Shown here: positions 1-8,924 of the stretch, in pieces
How positions within the stretch are numbered: the stretch's first letter is position 1
Layout of the letters: every line of letters begins with the position of its first letter
Assembly (NCBI GenBank): GCA_019750465.1
Contig: JAIEOP010000457.1
Coordinates: forward strand, 1-33,426
DNA: 33,426 bases
Source of the DNA: Acetobacteraceae bacterium
GTDB taxonomy: Bacteria > Pseudomonadota > Alphaproteobacteria > Acetobacterales > Acetobacteraceae
Reading direction: 5' to 3'
Program-made: the position numbers and the translations under genes
Notes under the pieces: generated by a model
Databases searched by the model: none
Told to the model about the DNA's origin: nothing
The model's input: the letters and a program-made list of their open reading frames with translations, nothing else

Positions 1-1134
1 GTAGCTCAGCACCAGGTTCGTGCTGATCGGCGCCACCTGGTACAGCCGCGCCTCGCGGAACTTGCGCTCCACGTCGTATTCCTCGGCGAAGCCGAAGCCG
101 CCATGGGTCTGCACGCAGGCCTCGGCCGCGGCCCAGGCGGCGTCGGCGCAGAGCATCTTGCCCATGTTCGCCTCCTCGCCGCAGGGCAGCCCGGCCTCGA
201 ACCGCTCCAGCCCCTGGCGCAGCAGCGCCTCGGCGGCGCGCATCTGGGCATAGGCCCTGGCGATCGGGAACTGCACGCCCTGGTTCTGCCCGATCGGCCG
301 GCCGAACAGCACGCGCTCCTTCGCATAGCTTACGGACTTCTCGATGAACCACTTCGCATCACCCACGCTCTCGCTGGCGATCAGCAGGCGCTCCGCGTTC
401 ATGCCGTCGAGGATGTAGCGGAAGCCCTTGCCCTCCTCGCCGACCAGGTTCGCCGCCGGAACCTCCACGTTATCGAAGAAGACCTCGGTGGAGTTGTGGT
501 TCATCATGGTGCGGATCGGCCGGATGGTCAGGCCCCTGCCCTTCGCCTCGCGCATGTCGAGGATGAAGGTGGACAACCCCTCGGTCCGCTTCGTCACCTG
601 GTCCTTCGGCGTGGTGCGCGCCAGCAGCAGCATCAGGTCCGAATGCTCGGCCCGGCTGGTCCAGATCTTCTGGCCGTTGACGATGTAGCGGTCGCCCTCG
701 CGCCGCGCGAAGGTGCGGAGCGCGGTGGTGTCGGTGCCGCTGGTGGGTTCCGTCACGCCGAAGGCCTGCAGGCGCAGCTCGCCGGTGGCGATCTTCGGCA
801 GGTACATGCGCTTCTGCTCCGCGCTGCCGTGCCGCAGGATGGTGCCCATGATGTACATCTGCGCGTGGCAGGCGGCGGCGTTGCAGCCGGCGTGGTGGAT
901 CTCCTCGAGGATCGCCGCGGCGGCCGAGAGCGGCAGGCCCGCGCCGCCATACTCCTCCGGTATCAGCGCGCCGAGATAGCCGGCCTCGGTCAGCGCCTGC
1001 ACGAAGGCGGTCGGGTAGCCGCGCTCGCGATCCAGCTCGCGCCAGTACTCGCCGGGAAAGCGGGCGCAGAGCTTGCGCACCTCGGCCCGGATCTCGGCAT
1101 GCGGATCGCCGGCGACGCTCAACGGCTGGTCCAT
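1..1134 (-). CDS. Acyl-CoA dehydrogenase family protein (3' end outside window)
   Basis: FAD-dependent alpha,beta-dehydrogenation of an acyl-CoA thioester; substrate unknown. 378 residues are visible and the frame is still open at base 1, so probably only the last few residues are missing (family length about 380-400). Family signatures are present: FGVTEPTSGTDT near residues 125-135, the beta-domain stretch with GQKIWTS near 154-160, the helical domain with RVLFGRPIGQNQGVQF near 274-289, and HGGFGFAEEYDVERKFREAR near 344-363. The usual EGT catalytic-base motif after the RxAR segment is replaced by PIS (Pro369 where Glu is expected), while Glu248 in NAER sits where isovaleryl- and long-chain-type enzymes carry their base. 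The ATG at 1134 precedes a typical N-terminus. It is divergent from the RND operon across 173 bp. Family is certain, substrate is not. Confidence 0.93.
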   Translation of the reverse strand, partial: MDQPLSVAGDPHAEIRAEVRKLCARFPGEYWRELDRERGYPTAFVQALTEAGYLGALIPEEYGGAGLPLSAAAAILEEIHHAGCNAAACHAQMYIMGTILRHGSAEQKRMYLPKIATGELRLQAFGVTEPTSGTDTTALRTFARREGDRYIVNGQKIWTSRAEHSDLMLLLARTTPKDQVTKRTEGLSTFILDMREAKGRGLTIRPIRTMMNHNSTEVFFDNVEVPAANLVGEEGKGFRYILDGMNAERLLIASESVGDAKWFIEKSVSYAKERVLFGRPIGQNQGVQFPIARAYAQMRAAEALLRQGLERFEAGLPCGEEANMGKMLCADAAWAAAEACVQTHGGFGFAEEYDVERKFREARLYQVAPISTNLVLSY

Positions 1135-1307
1135 GGCGGGCTCCTCTCGACCCTGGCGGATTAGGACCCCCCCGGCAGGCAGGCAAGGCGCGCCGCCGCG
1201 GGCAGCGGCCGGGCCCGTGGTTGCGCCCGCGGCGTTTGCGGCTGCCGGCGAAACATGCGATCCCCCGCACGGACGCGTGACGCCAGACAGGACGCGGGGG
1301 GAGCAGC

Positions 1308-2477
1308 ATGCCGATCGGGACCAGGGCGAGCCGCTTGGCCATCGCCGCCGTGCTGGCGGGCGCCCTCGGGCTTCTGGCGGCCTGCGACGACAAGCCGCAG
1401 CAGCCCGCCGCCGCCGGCCCGCCGCCCACCGTCCTCGTCAGCCGCGTGGAGCGCCAGGCGGTCACCCAGGGCGCCGAGTTCATCGGCCGCATCCAGGCGC
1501 TGGAGCGGGTCGATATCCGCGCCCGCGTCACCGGCTTCCTGCGCGAGCGGACCTTCAACGAGGGCCAGCAGGTCAATGCCGGCGAGCTGATCTTCCTCAT
1601 CGAGCAGGAGCCCTTCAAGGCGGAGGTGGACGTCCGCCGCGCCCAGGTGGAGGGCGCGGAGGCGGCGCTGCACAATGCCCAGTTGCAGGTTACCCGCGGG
1701 CGGGAGCTGGTGCGCACCAATGCCATCCCGCAGGCGACGCTCGACCAGCGCATCGCCGACCAGCTGGTGGCAGCGGCCCAGCTCGCCTCCGCCAAGGCGG
1801 CGCTGGAGCAGGCCACGATCCAGTACGGCTATACCCAGATCGTCGCGCCGATCGCCGGCCGCATCGGCCTGGCGACGCTGACGCCGGGCAACGTCGTGGC
1901 GCCGGACAGCGGCGTGCTGACCACGGTGGTGCGCGAGGACACGGTGCGCGTGCAGTTCCCGGTGACGCAGCGCCAGCTGCTCGGGCTGCGCCGGGCCGAG
2001 GCCGAGCGGGGCGCGCAGCCGCTGCGGGTCCGCCTGCGGCTTCCGGATGCCAGCCTCTATGACCAGGACGGGCGGATCTCCTTCATCAACGTGGTCGCCG
2101 ACGCTTCCACCGACAGCACGCTGGTGCAGGCGACGGTGCCGAATCCCGCCATGCTGCTCACCGACGGGCAGGTGGTCGGCGTGGTGGTGGAGCTGGAGAC
2201 GCCGCGCCAGGCCCTGGTGATGCCGAACGCCGCGGTGCTGCTGGACCAGGCCGGCGCCTTCGTGCTGGCCGTGGGTGCGGACAACCGGGTCGAACAGAAG
2301 CGCGTGAAGGTGAGCGAGGGCGCCAACGGCCAGGCCGTGGTCACCGATGGGCTCGAGGAAGGCACGACGGTGGTGGTGGAAGGCGCGCAGCGCGCCCGCC
2401 CCGGCAGCGTCGTCGCGCCGCGGCCGATGCCGCCCGGCCCGGCCGCCGGCCCGGTCCCCGGGGGCAGCGCGCGATGA
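1308..2477 (+). CDS. RND efflux periplasmic adaptor (AcrA/MexA-type lipoprotein)
   Basis: Membrane fusion protein linking an inner-membrane RND pump to an outer-membrane channel. The 389-residue protein has a lipoprotein signal with lipobox LAAC (Cys26) followed by DDK; Asp at +2 is the classical inner-membrane retention signal and the same CDDK follows the lipidated Cys of AcrA. A biotinyl-lipoyl-like segment (about 60-95), an alpha-helical hairpin (about 100-165), the second lipoyl half with PIAGRIG (about 182-188), a beta-barrel and a membrane-proximal domain follow in family order. GGGGGAG lies a few bases before the ATG. The stop overlaps the pump start as ATGA (2474-2477), so the two are translationally coupled. 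No regulator gene adjoins; the divergent neighbour is an acyl-CoA dehydrogenase. Confidence 0.95.
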   Translation: MPIGTRASRLAIAAVLAGALGLLAACDDKPQQPAAAGPPPTVLVSRVERQAVTQGAEFIGRIQALERVDIRARVTGFLRERTFNEGQQVNAGELIFLIEQEPFKAEVDVRRAQVEGAEAALHNAQLQVTRGRELVRTNAIPQATLDQRIADQLVAAAQLASAKAALEQATIQYGYTQIVAPIAGRIGLATLTPGNVVAPDSGVLTTVVREDTVRVQFPVTQRQLLGLRRAEAERGAQPLRVRLRLPDASLYDQDGRISFINVVADASTDSTLVQATVPNPAMLLTDGQVVGVVVELETPRQALVMPNAAVLLDQAGAFVLAVGADNRVEQKRVKVSEGANGQAVVTDGLEEGTTVVVEGAQRARPGSVVAPRPMPPGPAAGPVPGGSAR

Positions 2478-5400
2478 TCTCCAAGGTCTTCGTCGATCGG
2501 CCGCGCCTCGCGATCGTCATCGCCATCGTCATGACGATCGCCGGCTTCGTCTCCATGCTGCAGATCCCCGTCGCGCAATTCCCCGACATCGTGCCGCCGC
2601 AGGTGACGGTGACCGCGAGCTTCCCCGGCGCCTCCTCGGAGGTGGTGGAGGCGACCGTCGCCCAGCCGATCGAGGGGCAGGTCAACGGCGTGGACAACAT
2701 GATCTACATGAAGTCCACCAGCGGCAATGACGGTTCCTACACGCTGACGATCTCCTTCCGCGTCGGCACGAACCCCGACCAGAACACCACCAACGTGAAC
2801 AACCGGGTGCAGCTCGCCATGGCCGTGCTGCCGGATGAGGTCCAGCGCCAGGGCCTGACGGTGCGCAAGAAATCCTCGGCCCTGCTGCAGGTGATCACGC
2901 TGCGCTCCGAGGGGCGGCAGCAGGACCCGCTGTTCATCAGCAACTACGTCACCATCAACGTCATGGATGCGCTGAAGCGCGTGCCGGGCGTCGGCGACGC
3001 CATCATGTTCGGCCAGCGCGACTACGCCATGCGCATCTGGTTCACCACCGACCGGCTGACCGCCCTCGGCCTGACGCCGCAGGACGTCATCGCCGCCATC
3101 CAGGCGCAGAACCGCGTCGCGCCGCTCGGCCGCGTCGGCGCCCAGCCGATGAGCGACGATGCGTCCTACACGCTGAACATCCGCACCACCGGGCGGCTCA
3201 CGGACCCGGAGGAGTTCGGCCGCATCGTGGTGCGCGCCAATGCCGATGGCAGCGTGCTGCGGGTGCGCGACGTGGCGCGCATCGAGCTCGGCGCCTGGAA
3301 CCAGGACGTGGACACGCGGCTGAACGGGGAGGACGCCATCGGCATCCAGATCTTCCTCGCCCCCGGCGCCAATGCGGTGGGCGTGGCGGACGCCGTGGCG
3401 AAGACCATGCGCGGCCTGGCGGAGCGCTTCCCGCCCGGCCTCGTCTACGCGGTGAACTACGACACCACCACCTTCGTGAAACTGACCATCGAGGTGGTGA
3501 TCGACACCCTCATCGAGGCCTTCATCCTGGTCGTGCTGGTGGTGTTCCTGTTCCTCGGCTCGGTCCGCGCCACCATCATCCCGCTGGTCGCGGTGCCGGT
3601 CAGCCTGATCGCCACCTTCGCCGTGCTGAACGCCATGGGCTATTCGGCCAACACCGTCTCCCTGCTCGCCATGGTGCTCGCCATCGGCATCGTCGTCGAC
3701 GACGCCATCGTCGTCGTCGAGGCCGTCGAGGCGACGATGGAGGAGGACCATTCGCTCACGGTCGCCGAGGCCACCAAGAAGGCGATGGAGACCATCACCG
3801 CGCCGATCGTCGCCATCACCCTGGTGCTGCTCTCGGTCTTCGTCCCGCTCGCCTTCATCCCCGGCATCTCGGGCGAGCTGTTCCGCCAGTTCGCCGTCAC
3901 CGTCAGCGTTGGCATGCTGTTCTCGGCGATCAACGCGCTGACCCTCTCGCCGGCGCTCTGCGCGGTGCTGCTCTCGCCGCACCACGGGCCGAAGACCGGC
4001 ATCATGGGGCGCGTCTCCCGCGCCATCGACCGGGTCAGGGACGGCTATGCCGGCATCGTCGCGCGGCTGGTGCGGGTGGCGGCGGTCAGCCTCGGGCTGC
4101 TGGTGCTGGTCACTGGCGGCATCCTCGGCGTCGCCAGCCGCACCCCCACCGGCTTCCTGCCGCAGGAGGACCAGGGCGCCTTCTTCGTCGAGGTCCGCCT
4201 GCCCGAGGGCGCCTCCCTCAACCGCACGCGGGCGGCGACGCGCCAGGTGGAGGAGGCGGCGCGCGCCATGGCCGGCGTCGAGGACGTGATCAGCATCTCC
4301 GGCTACTCCATGCTGAACGGGCTGGCGCAGGCGAATGGCGGCTTCCTCATCGTCACGCTGAAGCCCTTCGGGCAGCGCGCGACCCCCGAGCTCGGCGTCA
4401 ACGGCCTGATCGCCCGGCTGCAGCGGGAGACCGCCGGCGTTCCGGCGCAGGTCATCCCCTTCAACCTGCCGCCGATCATCGGCCTCGGCACCGGCGGCGG
4501 CTTCGAGTTCCAGCTGCAGAACCTCGAAGGCCGGCCGGTGTCCGAAATGGCCGCCGCCATGCGCGCCCTGGTGCTGGCCGCCAACGGCGACCCGGCGCTG
4601 ACCCGCGTCTTCTCCACCTTCGCCGCCGACACGCCCTCGGTGTTCCTCGACATCGACCGCGACCGCGCGCAGGTGCTCGGCGTCTCGATCAGCGACATCT
4701 TCTCCGCGCTGCAATCGGCGATGGGTGGCGCCTATGTGAACGACTTCAACCTGTTCGGCCGCACCTGGAAGGTCAGCCTGCAGGCCGAGCAGGCGGACCG
4801 CGCCAGCATCCTCGACATCTACCGCGTCCACGTGCGCAACCGCGACGGCCGGATGGTGCCGATCCGCGCCCTGGCCGAGGCGCGCATCGAGTTCGGCCCC
4901 GCCTTCATCATCCGCTACAACAACACCCGCAGCCTGACCATCAGCGGCGAACCCGCGCCGGGCCGCAGCAGCGGCGACGCGCTGGCGGCGATGGAACGCG
5001 TGGCGGGCGCCACCCTGCCGCCCGGTTATTCCTTCGAGTGGACCGGCACCGCCTTCCAGGAGCGGGCGGCGCAGGGGCAGACCGGCATCATCCTGGCGCT
5101 GGCCGTGCTGTTCGCCTTCCTGTTCCTCGTCGGCCTCTACGAAAGCTGGACGATCCCGGTGCCGGTGCTGCTCTCGGTCACCGTCGGCGTGCTGGGCGCG
5201 ATGATCGCGATCGGGCCGGCCGGGCTGGCGCTCGATCTCTATGCGCAGGTCGGCATCGTGGTGCTGATCGCACTGGCGGCGAAGAACGGCATCCTGATCA
5301 TCGAGTTCGCCAAGGAGCAGCGCGAGCATCACGGCCGGTCGATCGGGGACGCCGCGATCATGGGCGCGAAGCTGCGCTTCCGCGCCGTGATGATGACCTC

Positions 5401-5620
5401 CTTCGCCTTCATCCTCGGGCTCTATCCGCTGGTGGTGGCGCATGGCGCGTCCGAGATCAGCCGGCGCGCCGTCGGCACGCCGGTATTCTGGGGCATGCTG
5501 GCCGCCGCGACCCTCGGCATCTTCATGATCCCGATGCTCTACGTGGTGTTCCAGGCCGCGCGGGAATGGCTGAAGGCGAGGCTGGGCCTGGGCAAGGCGA
5601 AGCCGGCCGGGGCGCATTGA
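2474..5620 (+). CDS. RND multidrug efflux permease, HAE1 family (AcrB/MexB-type)
   Basis: Proton-driven inner-membrane trimeric exporter. The 1048 residues match the usual length (AcrB 1049). It has the N-terminal [11 protein letters not shown] first membrane helix, two large periplasmic loops, and twelve membrane helices in two halves. Proton-relay residues are visible: Asp409-Asp410 in [11 protein letters not shown] (AcrB D407/D408) and Lys937 in [14 protein letters not shown] (AcrB K940), with a conserved Arg in [16 protein letters not shown]. It is coupled to the adaptor by a 4-bp overlap. No outer-membrane factor follows: the next gene is convergent with only 13 bp between stops, so this two-gene operon must borrow a TolC-like channel encoded elsewhere. 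Substrates cannot be read from sequence. Confidence 0.97.
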   Translation: MISKVFVDRPRLAIVIAIVMTIAGFVSMLQIPVAQFPDIVPPQVTVTASFPGASSEVVEATVAQPIEGQVNGVDNMIYMKSTSGNDGSYTLTISFRVGTNPDQNTTNVNNRVQLAMAVLPDEVQRQGLTVRKKSSALLQVITLRSEGRQQDPLFISNYVTINVMDALKRVPGVGDAIMFGQRDYAMRIWFTTDRLTALGLTPQDVIAAIQAQNRVAPLGRVGAQPMSDDASYTLNIRTTGRLTDPEEFGRIVVRANADGSVLRVRDVARIELGAWNQDVDTRLNGEDAIGIQIFLAPGANAVGVADAVAKTMRGLAERFPPGLVYAVNYDTTTFVKLTIEVVIDTLIEAFILVVLVVFLFLGSVRATIIPLVAVPVSLIATFAVLNAMGYSANTVSLLAMVLAIGIVVDDAIVVVEAVEATMEEDHSLTVAEATKKAMETITAPIVAITLVLLSVFVPLAFIPGISGELFRQFAVTVSVGMLFSAINALTLSPALCAVLLSPHHGPKTGIMGRVSRAIDRVRDGYAGIVARLVRVAAVSLGLLVLVTGGILGVASRTPTGFLPQEDQGAFFVEVRLPEGASLNRTRAATRQVEEAARAMAGVEDVISISGYSMLNGLAQANGGFLIVTLKPFGQRATPELGVNGLIARLQRETAGVPAQVIPFNLPPIIGLGTGGGFEFQLQNLEGRPVSEMAAAMRALVLAANGDPALTRVFSTFAADTPSVFLDIDRDRAQVLGVSISDIFSALQSAMGGAYVNDFNLFGRTWKVSLQAEQADRASILDIYRVHVRNRDGRMVPIRALAEARIEFGPAFIIRYNNTRSLTISGEPAPGRSSGDALAAMERVAGATLPPGYSFEWTGTAFQERAAQGQTGIILALAVLFAFLFLVGLYESWTIPVPVLLSVTVGVLGAMIAIGPAGLALDLYAQVGIVVLIALAAKNGILIIEFAKEQREHHGRSIGDAAIMGAKLRFRAVMMTSFAFILGLYPLVVAHGASEISRRAVGTPVFWGMLAAATLGIFMIPMLYVVFQAAREWLKARLGLGKAKPAGAH

Positions 5621-5633
5621 GCGCGGCGGGCCG

Positions 5634-7265
5634 TCAGGCCCCGGGCAGCACCGCCCGCAGCGAGGTGCGGATCACCGCCGCCGCCGGGCCCGGCGCGCGG
5701 ATCGCCGCCTCCAGCGCAGGAAAGTCGGCGCGGCCTTCCACGCTGACAACCGGCACGCGGAAGGCCCTGCACCAGCGCAGGAAATCCGGGTTCTCCAGCG
5801 TGGTGCCGCTGACCCGGCCCGGATGCGCGCGTTCCTGGTGGATGCGGATGGAGGCGTAGCTGCCGTTGTCGGACAGCAGCAGCTTCACCGGCGCGCCGCG
5901 CGCGACGGCGACCGCGAACTCGCCGCCCGTCATCAGCGCCCCGCCATCGCCGACCAGGCCGACCACCATGCGATCCGGGTAGCGCAGCGCGGCGGCGACG
6001 GCGGCCGGCACGCCGAAGCCCATCGCGCCCGAGACCGGCGCCAGCAGCCGCTGACCCTCGCGCCAGGCGACCTTGCGGTAGAAGGGCGCGCCGAAGGTGC
6101 CGGCGTCGAGCGTGACGATGGCGTCCGCCGGCGCAATGCGCTCCACCAGCTTCGCGACCTCGGCGAAGGCGATGCCGTCCGGGAATTCGCCCGGCACCAC
6201 TTCGCACTCCGCGACATGCAGCGCCCGGAGCCGGGCGTTCCAGGCGGCGCGGCCCGCCGGCGCGGCGGGCATGTGCGACCCCAGTGCCGCGACCGTCGCG
6301 CGCGCATCCGCAGCAATCGCCAACTCGGCCGGGAAGAACCAGCCGAGGAAGCGCGGATCGGCGCAGACATGCACCACGCGCTGTCCGGCTGCAGGCCAGG
6401 TCCAGCCCTGCGTCGTGATGTCGGTCAGCCGCGTGCCGAGCGCCAGCACCAGGTCGGCCTCGGCGAAGGCGGCGCGCTGCGCATCGGGGTTCCGCAGGCC
6501 GAGATCGCCGGCATAGAGCGGGTGGTCGTTGGGGAAGAGATCCTGCCGCCGGAAGGAGACGGCGACGGGCAGGTTCCACGCTTCGGCGAAGGTGCGCAGC
6601 GCCGCACGTCCGTCGCCGGCAGGGTTGCCCGGCGTGTCGAAGCCGTGCCCCGCCAGCAGGATCGGCCGCTCCGCGTCGCGCAGCAGCGTCGCCAGTCGCG
6701 CCGCATCGGCGGGCGAGGGCGCGACGGGCGATGGCAGGGTCGCGGGCGGCAGCTTCGCGCGGCACTCCATGGCCAGCACGTCCTCGGGCAGCGACAGCAC
6801 CACCGGCCCCGGCACGCCGCCCATGGCCATGGCATGGGCGCGGGCGATCAGCTCGGGGACCTGGTCCGGGTCGGTCGCCTCGCCGATCCACTTGGCGATG
6901 CCGCGGAACATCGACCCGTAGTCGATCTCCTGGAAGGCGTTGCGCCGCAGGTCCCGTCGCTCCACCTGGCCGACCAGCAGGATCAGCGGCACCGCGTCCT
7001 GCTCGGCGGTGTGCACGGCGATCGCTGCGTTGCAGGCGCCCGGGCCACGCGACACCAGCACCACGCCGGGCCGTCCGGTCAGCTTCGCGTCGGCCACCGC
7101 CATGAAGCCCGCGCCCCCCTCGGAACGGCAGGTGACGAGATCGACGCGGTTGTCCGCGTGCAGCGCATCCAGCAGCGCGATGTAGCTCTCGCCCGGCACG
7201 CAGAAGGCGCGATCAACGCCCTGCAAGGCAAGGAATTCGATCAGGCGTTCGGCAACGGTCGGCAT
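5634..7265 (-). CDS. Thiamine-diphosphate-binding enzyme, acetolactate synthase/benzoylformate decarboxylase-like
   Basis: 543-residue member of the POX/ALS/BFDC-type ThDP family with three domains: pyrimidine-binding (1-165), central (about 185-320) and diphosphate-binding (about 350-520). The catalytic Glu that activates the cofactor is Glu49 in CRSEGGAGFMA, preceded by the PGES loop (24-27). The C-terminal diphosphate/Mg motif is GDGGALMTGGEF followed by LLLSDN. No FAD-binding or regulatory-subunit evidence makes this a true biosynthetic acetolactate synthase, and no ilvN-like gene is nearby, so a catabolic decarboxylase or lyase is at least as likely. The ATG at 7265 lies 8 bp downstream of the D-aminoacylase stop, indicating one operon. 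The frame is open much further upstream, but that part is antisense-frame noise inside the deacylase gene. Confidence 0.92.
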   Translation of the reverse strand: MPTVAERLIEFLALQGVDRAFCVPGESYIALLDALHADNRVDLVTCRSEGGAGFMAVADAKLTGRPGVVLVSRGPGACNAAIAVHTAEQDAVPLILLVGQVERRDLRRNAFQEIDYGSMFRGIAKWIGEATDPDQVPELIARAHAMAMGGVPGPVVLSLPEDVLAMECRAKLPPATLPSPVAPSPADAARLATLLRDAERPILLAGHGFDTPGNPAGDGRAALRTFAEAWNLPVAVSFRRQDLFPNDHPLYAGDLGLRNPDAQRAAFAEADLVLALGTRLTDITTQGWTWPAAGQRVVHVCADPRFLGWFFPAELAIAADARATVAALGSHMPAAPAGRAAWNARLRALHVAECEVVPGEFPDGIAFAEVAKLVERIAPADAIVTLDAGTFGAPFYRKVAWREGQRLLAPVSGAMGFGVPAAVAAALRYPDRMVVGLVGDGGALMTGGEFAVAVARGAPVKLLLSDNGSYASIRIHQERAHPGRVSGTTLENPDFLRWCRAFRVPVVSVEGRADFPALEAAIRAPGPAAAVIRTSLRAVLPGA

Positions 7266-7273
7266 GGCGGCGC

Positions 7274-8731
7274 CTAATCCCCGCGGTTGCGGCGGATCAG
7301 CCGGCCCGGCGTCGCGCCGGTCAGCGCGCCGTCGGCCCAGGTAGGCTGACCATTCGTCCAGACCTGCTCGATGCCCTCGCTGGCGAGCTTCGGTTCCTCG
7401 AAGGTGGCGCGGTCGATCACCCGGTGCGGATCGAACAGCACCAGGTCGGCATAGGCGCCGGGCCGCAGCACGCCGCGATCCACCATGCCGAACAGCGCGG
7501 CGGTGCGGCCCGTCATCTTGTGGATCGCGTCCTCCAGGCTGAGCAGGCCGAGCTGGCGAACATAGAGGCCGAGCACGCGCGGGAAGGTGCCCCAGAGACG
7601 GGGATGGGGATGCGCGTCGTGCGGGATGCCGTCCGATCCGATGATGGAGAGCGGATGCGCCATGATCCGCCGCACATCCTCCTCGTCCATCTGGAAGGTG
7701 ATGGCGCCGGCAGGGGTGAGCCGCTCGGCCGCCGTGCGGATGTCGGTGTTCCAGCCGCGTGCGACCTCGGCCAGATCCTTTCCGGTCATCTCCGGGTGCG
7801 GCGCGGACCAGGTGATGATGACGCGGCAATCCTCGCGCAGCCGGTCCGGCATCAGCACGGTGGAGCCGGCCGGGTAGGGGTACATGTCGAAGGCGACCTC
7901 CTGCATGGTCGCCGCCGCCTCGATGAGCGCCAGGGTCTGCACGGAGCGGCCGTAATTCTCCGGCATGGAGCACTTGTGGTGGCTGATGTGCACGGGGATG
8001 CCGACGCGCCTGCCGATCCTCAGCGTCTCCTCGATGGAGGCGCAGACGCGGTCGGCCTCGTCGCGCATGTGCGTCACGTACAGGCCGCCCGCGGCGCGCA
8101 GCGGTTCGGCGACGGCGATCACCTCCTCCGTCGTCGCATGCATGTTGGGCTTGTAGTAGAGGCCGGTGGAGAAGCCGGAGGCGCCCTCGGCCAGCGCCGC
8201 GGCGACCAGGTCGCGCATGCGGGCGATCTCGCCATCCCTCGCCGGGCGCAGCACGTCGTTGCCCATGACGCGGTAGCGCAAGGTCTGGTGGCCGACGAAG
8301 GCATAGGTGTTCACCGCTGCCGGGTGCCGGCGCACCGCCTCCGCATAATCGCCGAAGCTGTCGAAGGTGGTGCTGCTTTCCGCCACCAGGTCCAGCGGCG
8401 GGATCGGCCGCTCGCCCGGCGCGACGCGCATGGGCGCCAGCGAGACGCCGCAATTGCCCACCACGACCGTGGTCACCCCCTGGCTCGACTTGCAGGCCAG
8501 GCACCCCGGCCCGCAGAGCACGGCGCGGTCGTCATGCGTGTGGCTGTCGATGAAGCCGGGCGCGAGGGCCTTGCCCGTCGCGACCACCTCCCGGTCCGCC
8601 GTGGCGCCGCCGAGGTCGCCCACGGCCACGATGCGCTCGCCCGTGATGCCCAGGTCGCCCGTGCTGCGCGGGGCGCCGGTGCCGTCGAACAGCGTGGCGT
8701 CGCGGATGATCAGGTCGCAGCGGAGCGCCAT
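7274..8731 (-). CDS. N-acyl-D-amino-acid deacylase family amidohydrolase
   Basis: Zinc-dependent amidohydrolase-fold enzyme; relatives hydrolyse N-acyl-D-amino acids or similar amides. 485 residues from the ATG at 8731, the normal length. Metal-site motifs fit D-aminoacylase closely: HTH (His64, His66) after PGFIDS, bridging Cys94 in VVVGNCGVS, then GFSTGLYYKPNMHATTEEV, VTHMRDEAD, HISHHK and the C-terminal SDGIPHDAHPHPRLWGTFPRVLG. A 42-codon upstream extension is possible in the same frame but is poorly family-like, so the internal ATG is preferred. It is the first gene of a two-gene unit with the ThDP enzyme. D-amino-acid or N-acyl-amide salvage is inferred; exact substrate unknown. Confidence 0.93.
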   Translation of the reverse strand: MALRCDLIIRDATLFDGTGAPRSTGDLGITGERIVAVGDLGGATADREVVATGKALAPGFIDSHTHDDRAVLCGPGCLACKSSQGVTTVVVGNCGVSLAPMRVAPGERPIPPLDLVAESSTTFDSFGDYAEAVRRHPAAVNTYAFVGHQTLRYRVMGNDVLRPARDGEIARMRDLVAAALAEGASGFSTGLYYKPNMHATTEEVIAVAEPLRAAGGLYVTHMRDEADRVCASIEETLRIGRRVGIPVHISHHKCSMPENYGRSVQTLALIEAAATMQEVAFDMYPYPAGSTVLMPDRLREDCRVIITWSAPHPEMTGKDLAEVARGWNTDIRTAAERLTPAGAITFQMDEEDVRRIMAHPLSIIGSDGIPHDAHPHPRLWGTFPRVLGLYVRQLGLLSLEDAIHKMTGRTAALFGMVDRGVLRPGAYADLVLFDPHRVIDRATFEEPKLASEGIEQVWTNGQPTWADGALTGATPGRLIRRNRGD

Positions 8732-8838
8732 GGGTCTTTGATCCGTCTTCCGGGACAGGTGGGCTTCACGCCCAGGAAAGCGGGGTTCCGCCAGGGTGGG
8801 AAGGGGGCTCCGGCACAAGCCGCTGATCCTCGCCGGTA

Positions 8839-8885
8839 ACACAACATCTGGTGGCAATTACGCTGAGAACGCATATATGATGTGT
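8839..8885 (+). promoter_or_regulatory. Two tandem NrdR-like boxes with overlapping promoter
   Basis: Box 1 at 8839-8854 reads ACACAACATCTGGTGG and fits the CACnAnATnTnGTG core of NrdR boxes at all ten fixed positions. Box 2 at 8870-8885 (CGCATATATGATGTGT) keeps the A, AT and GTG positions but has a degraded left half. The starts are 31 bp apart, the three-helical-turn spacing typical of paired NrdR sites. A plausible sigma-70 promoter overlaps them: GTGGCA (8851-8856), 17-bp spacer, TATATG (8874-8879), so bound NrdR would block initiation. Known role: NrdR represses ribonucleotide reductase genes according to ATP/dATP. NrdR binding here is inferred. Confidence 0.72.
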
Positions 8886-8924
8886 AGTGACTTGCCGCCT
8901 GCGTGCCAGCAGAGGGTCTGCCTG

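Noticed and set aside
2057-5617. 1186-codon open frame antisense to the RND pump gene
   Set aside because: Its product is a low-complexity run of Arg, Gly, Ala, His and Asp without any family motif; it is the expected mirror of a GC-rich gene.
8732-8924. Searched for a cobalamin riboswitch before the B12-dependent reductase
   Set aside because: No B12-box-like conserved core is visible and the inferred leader after the promoter is only about 40 bases.
8796-8924. N-terminal extension of the ribonucleotide reductase to the upstream ATG
   Set aside because: It would put the NrdR boxes and promoter inside the coding region and lacks a Shine-Dalgarno; Cys120 numbering also fits the 8925 start.
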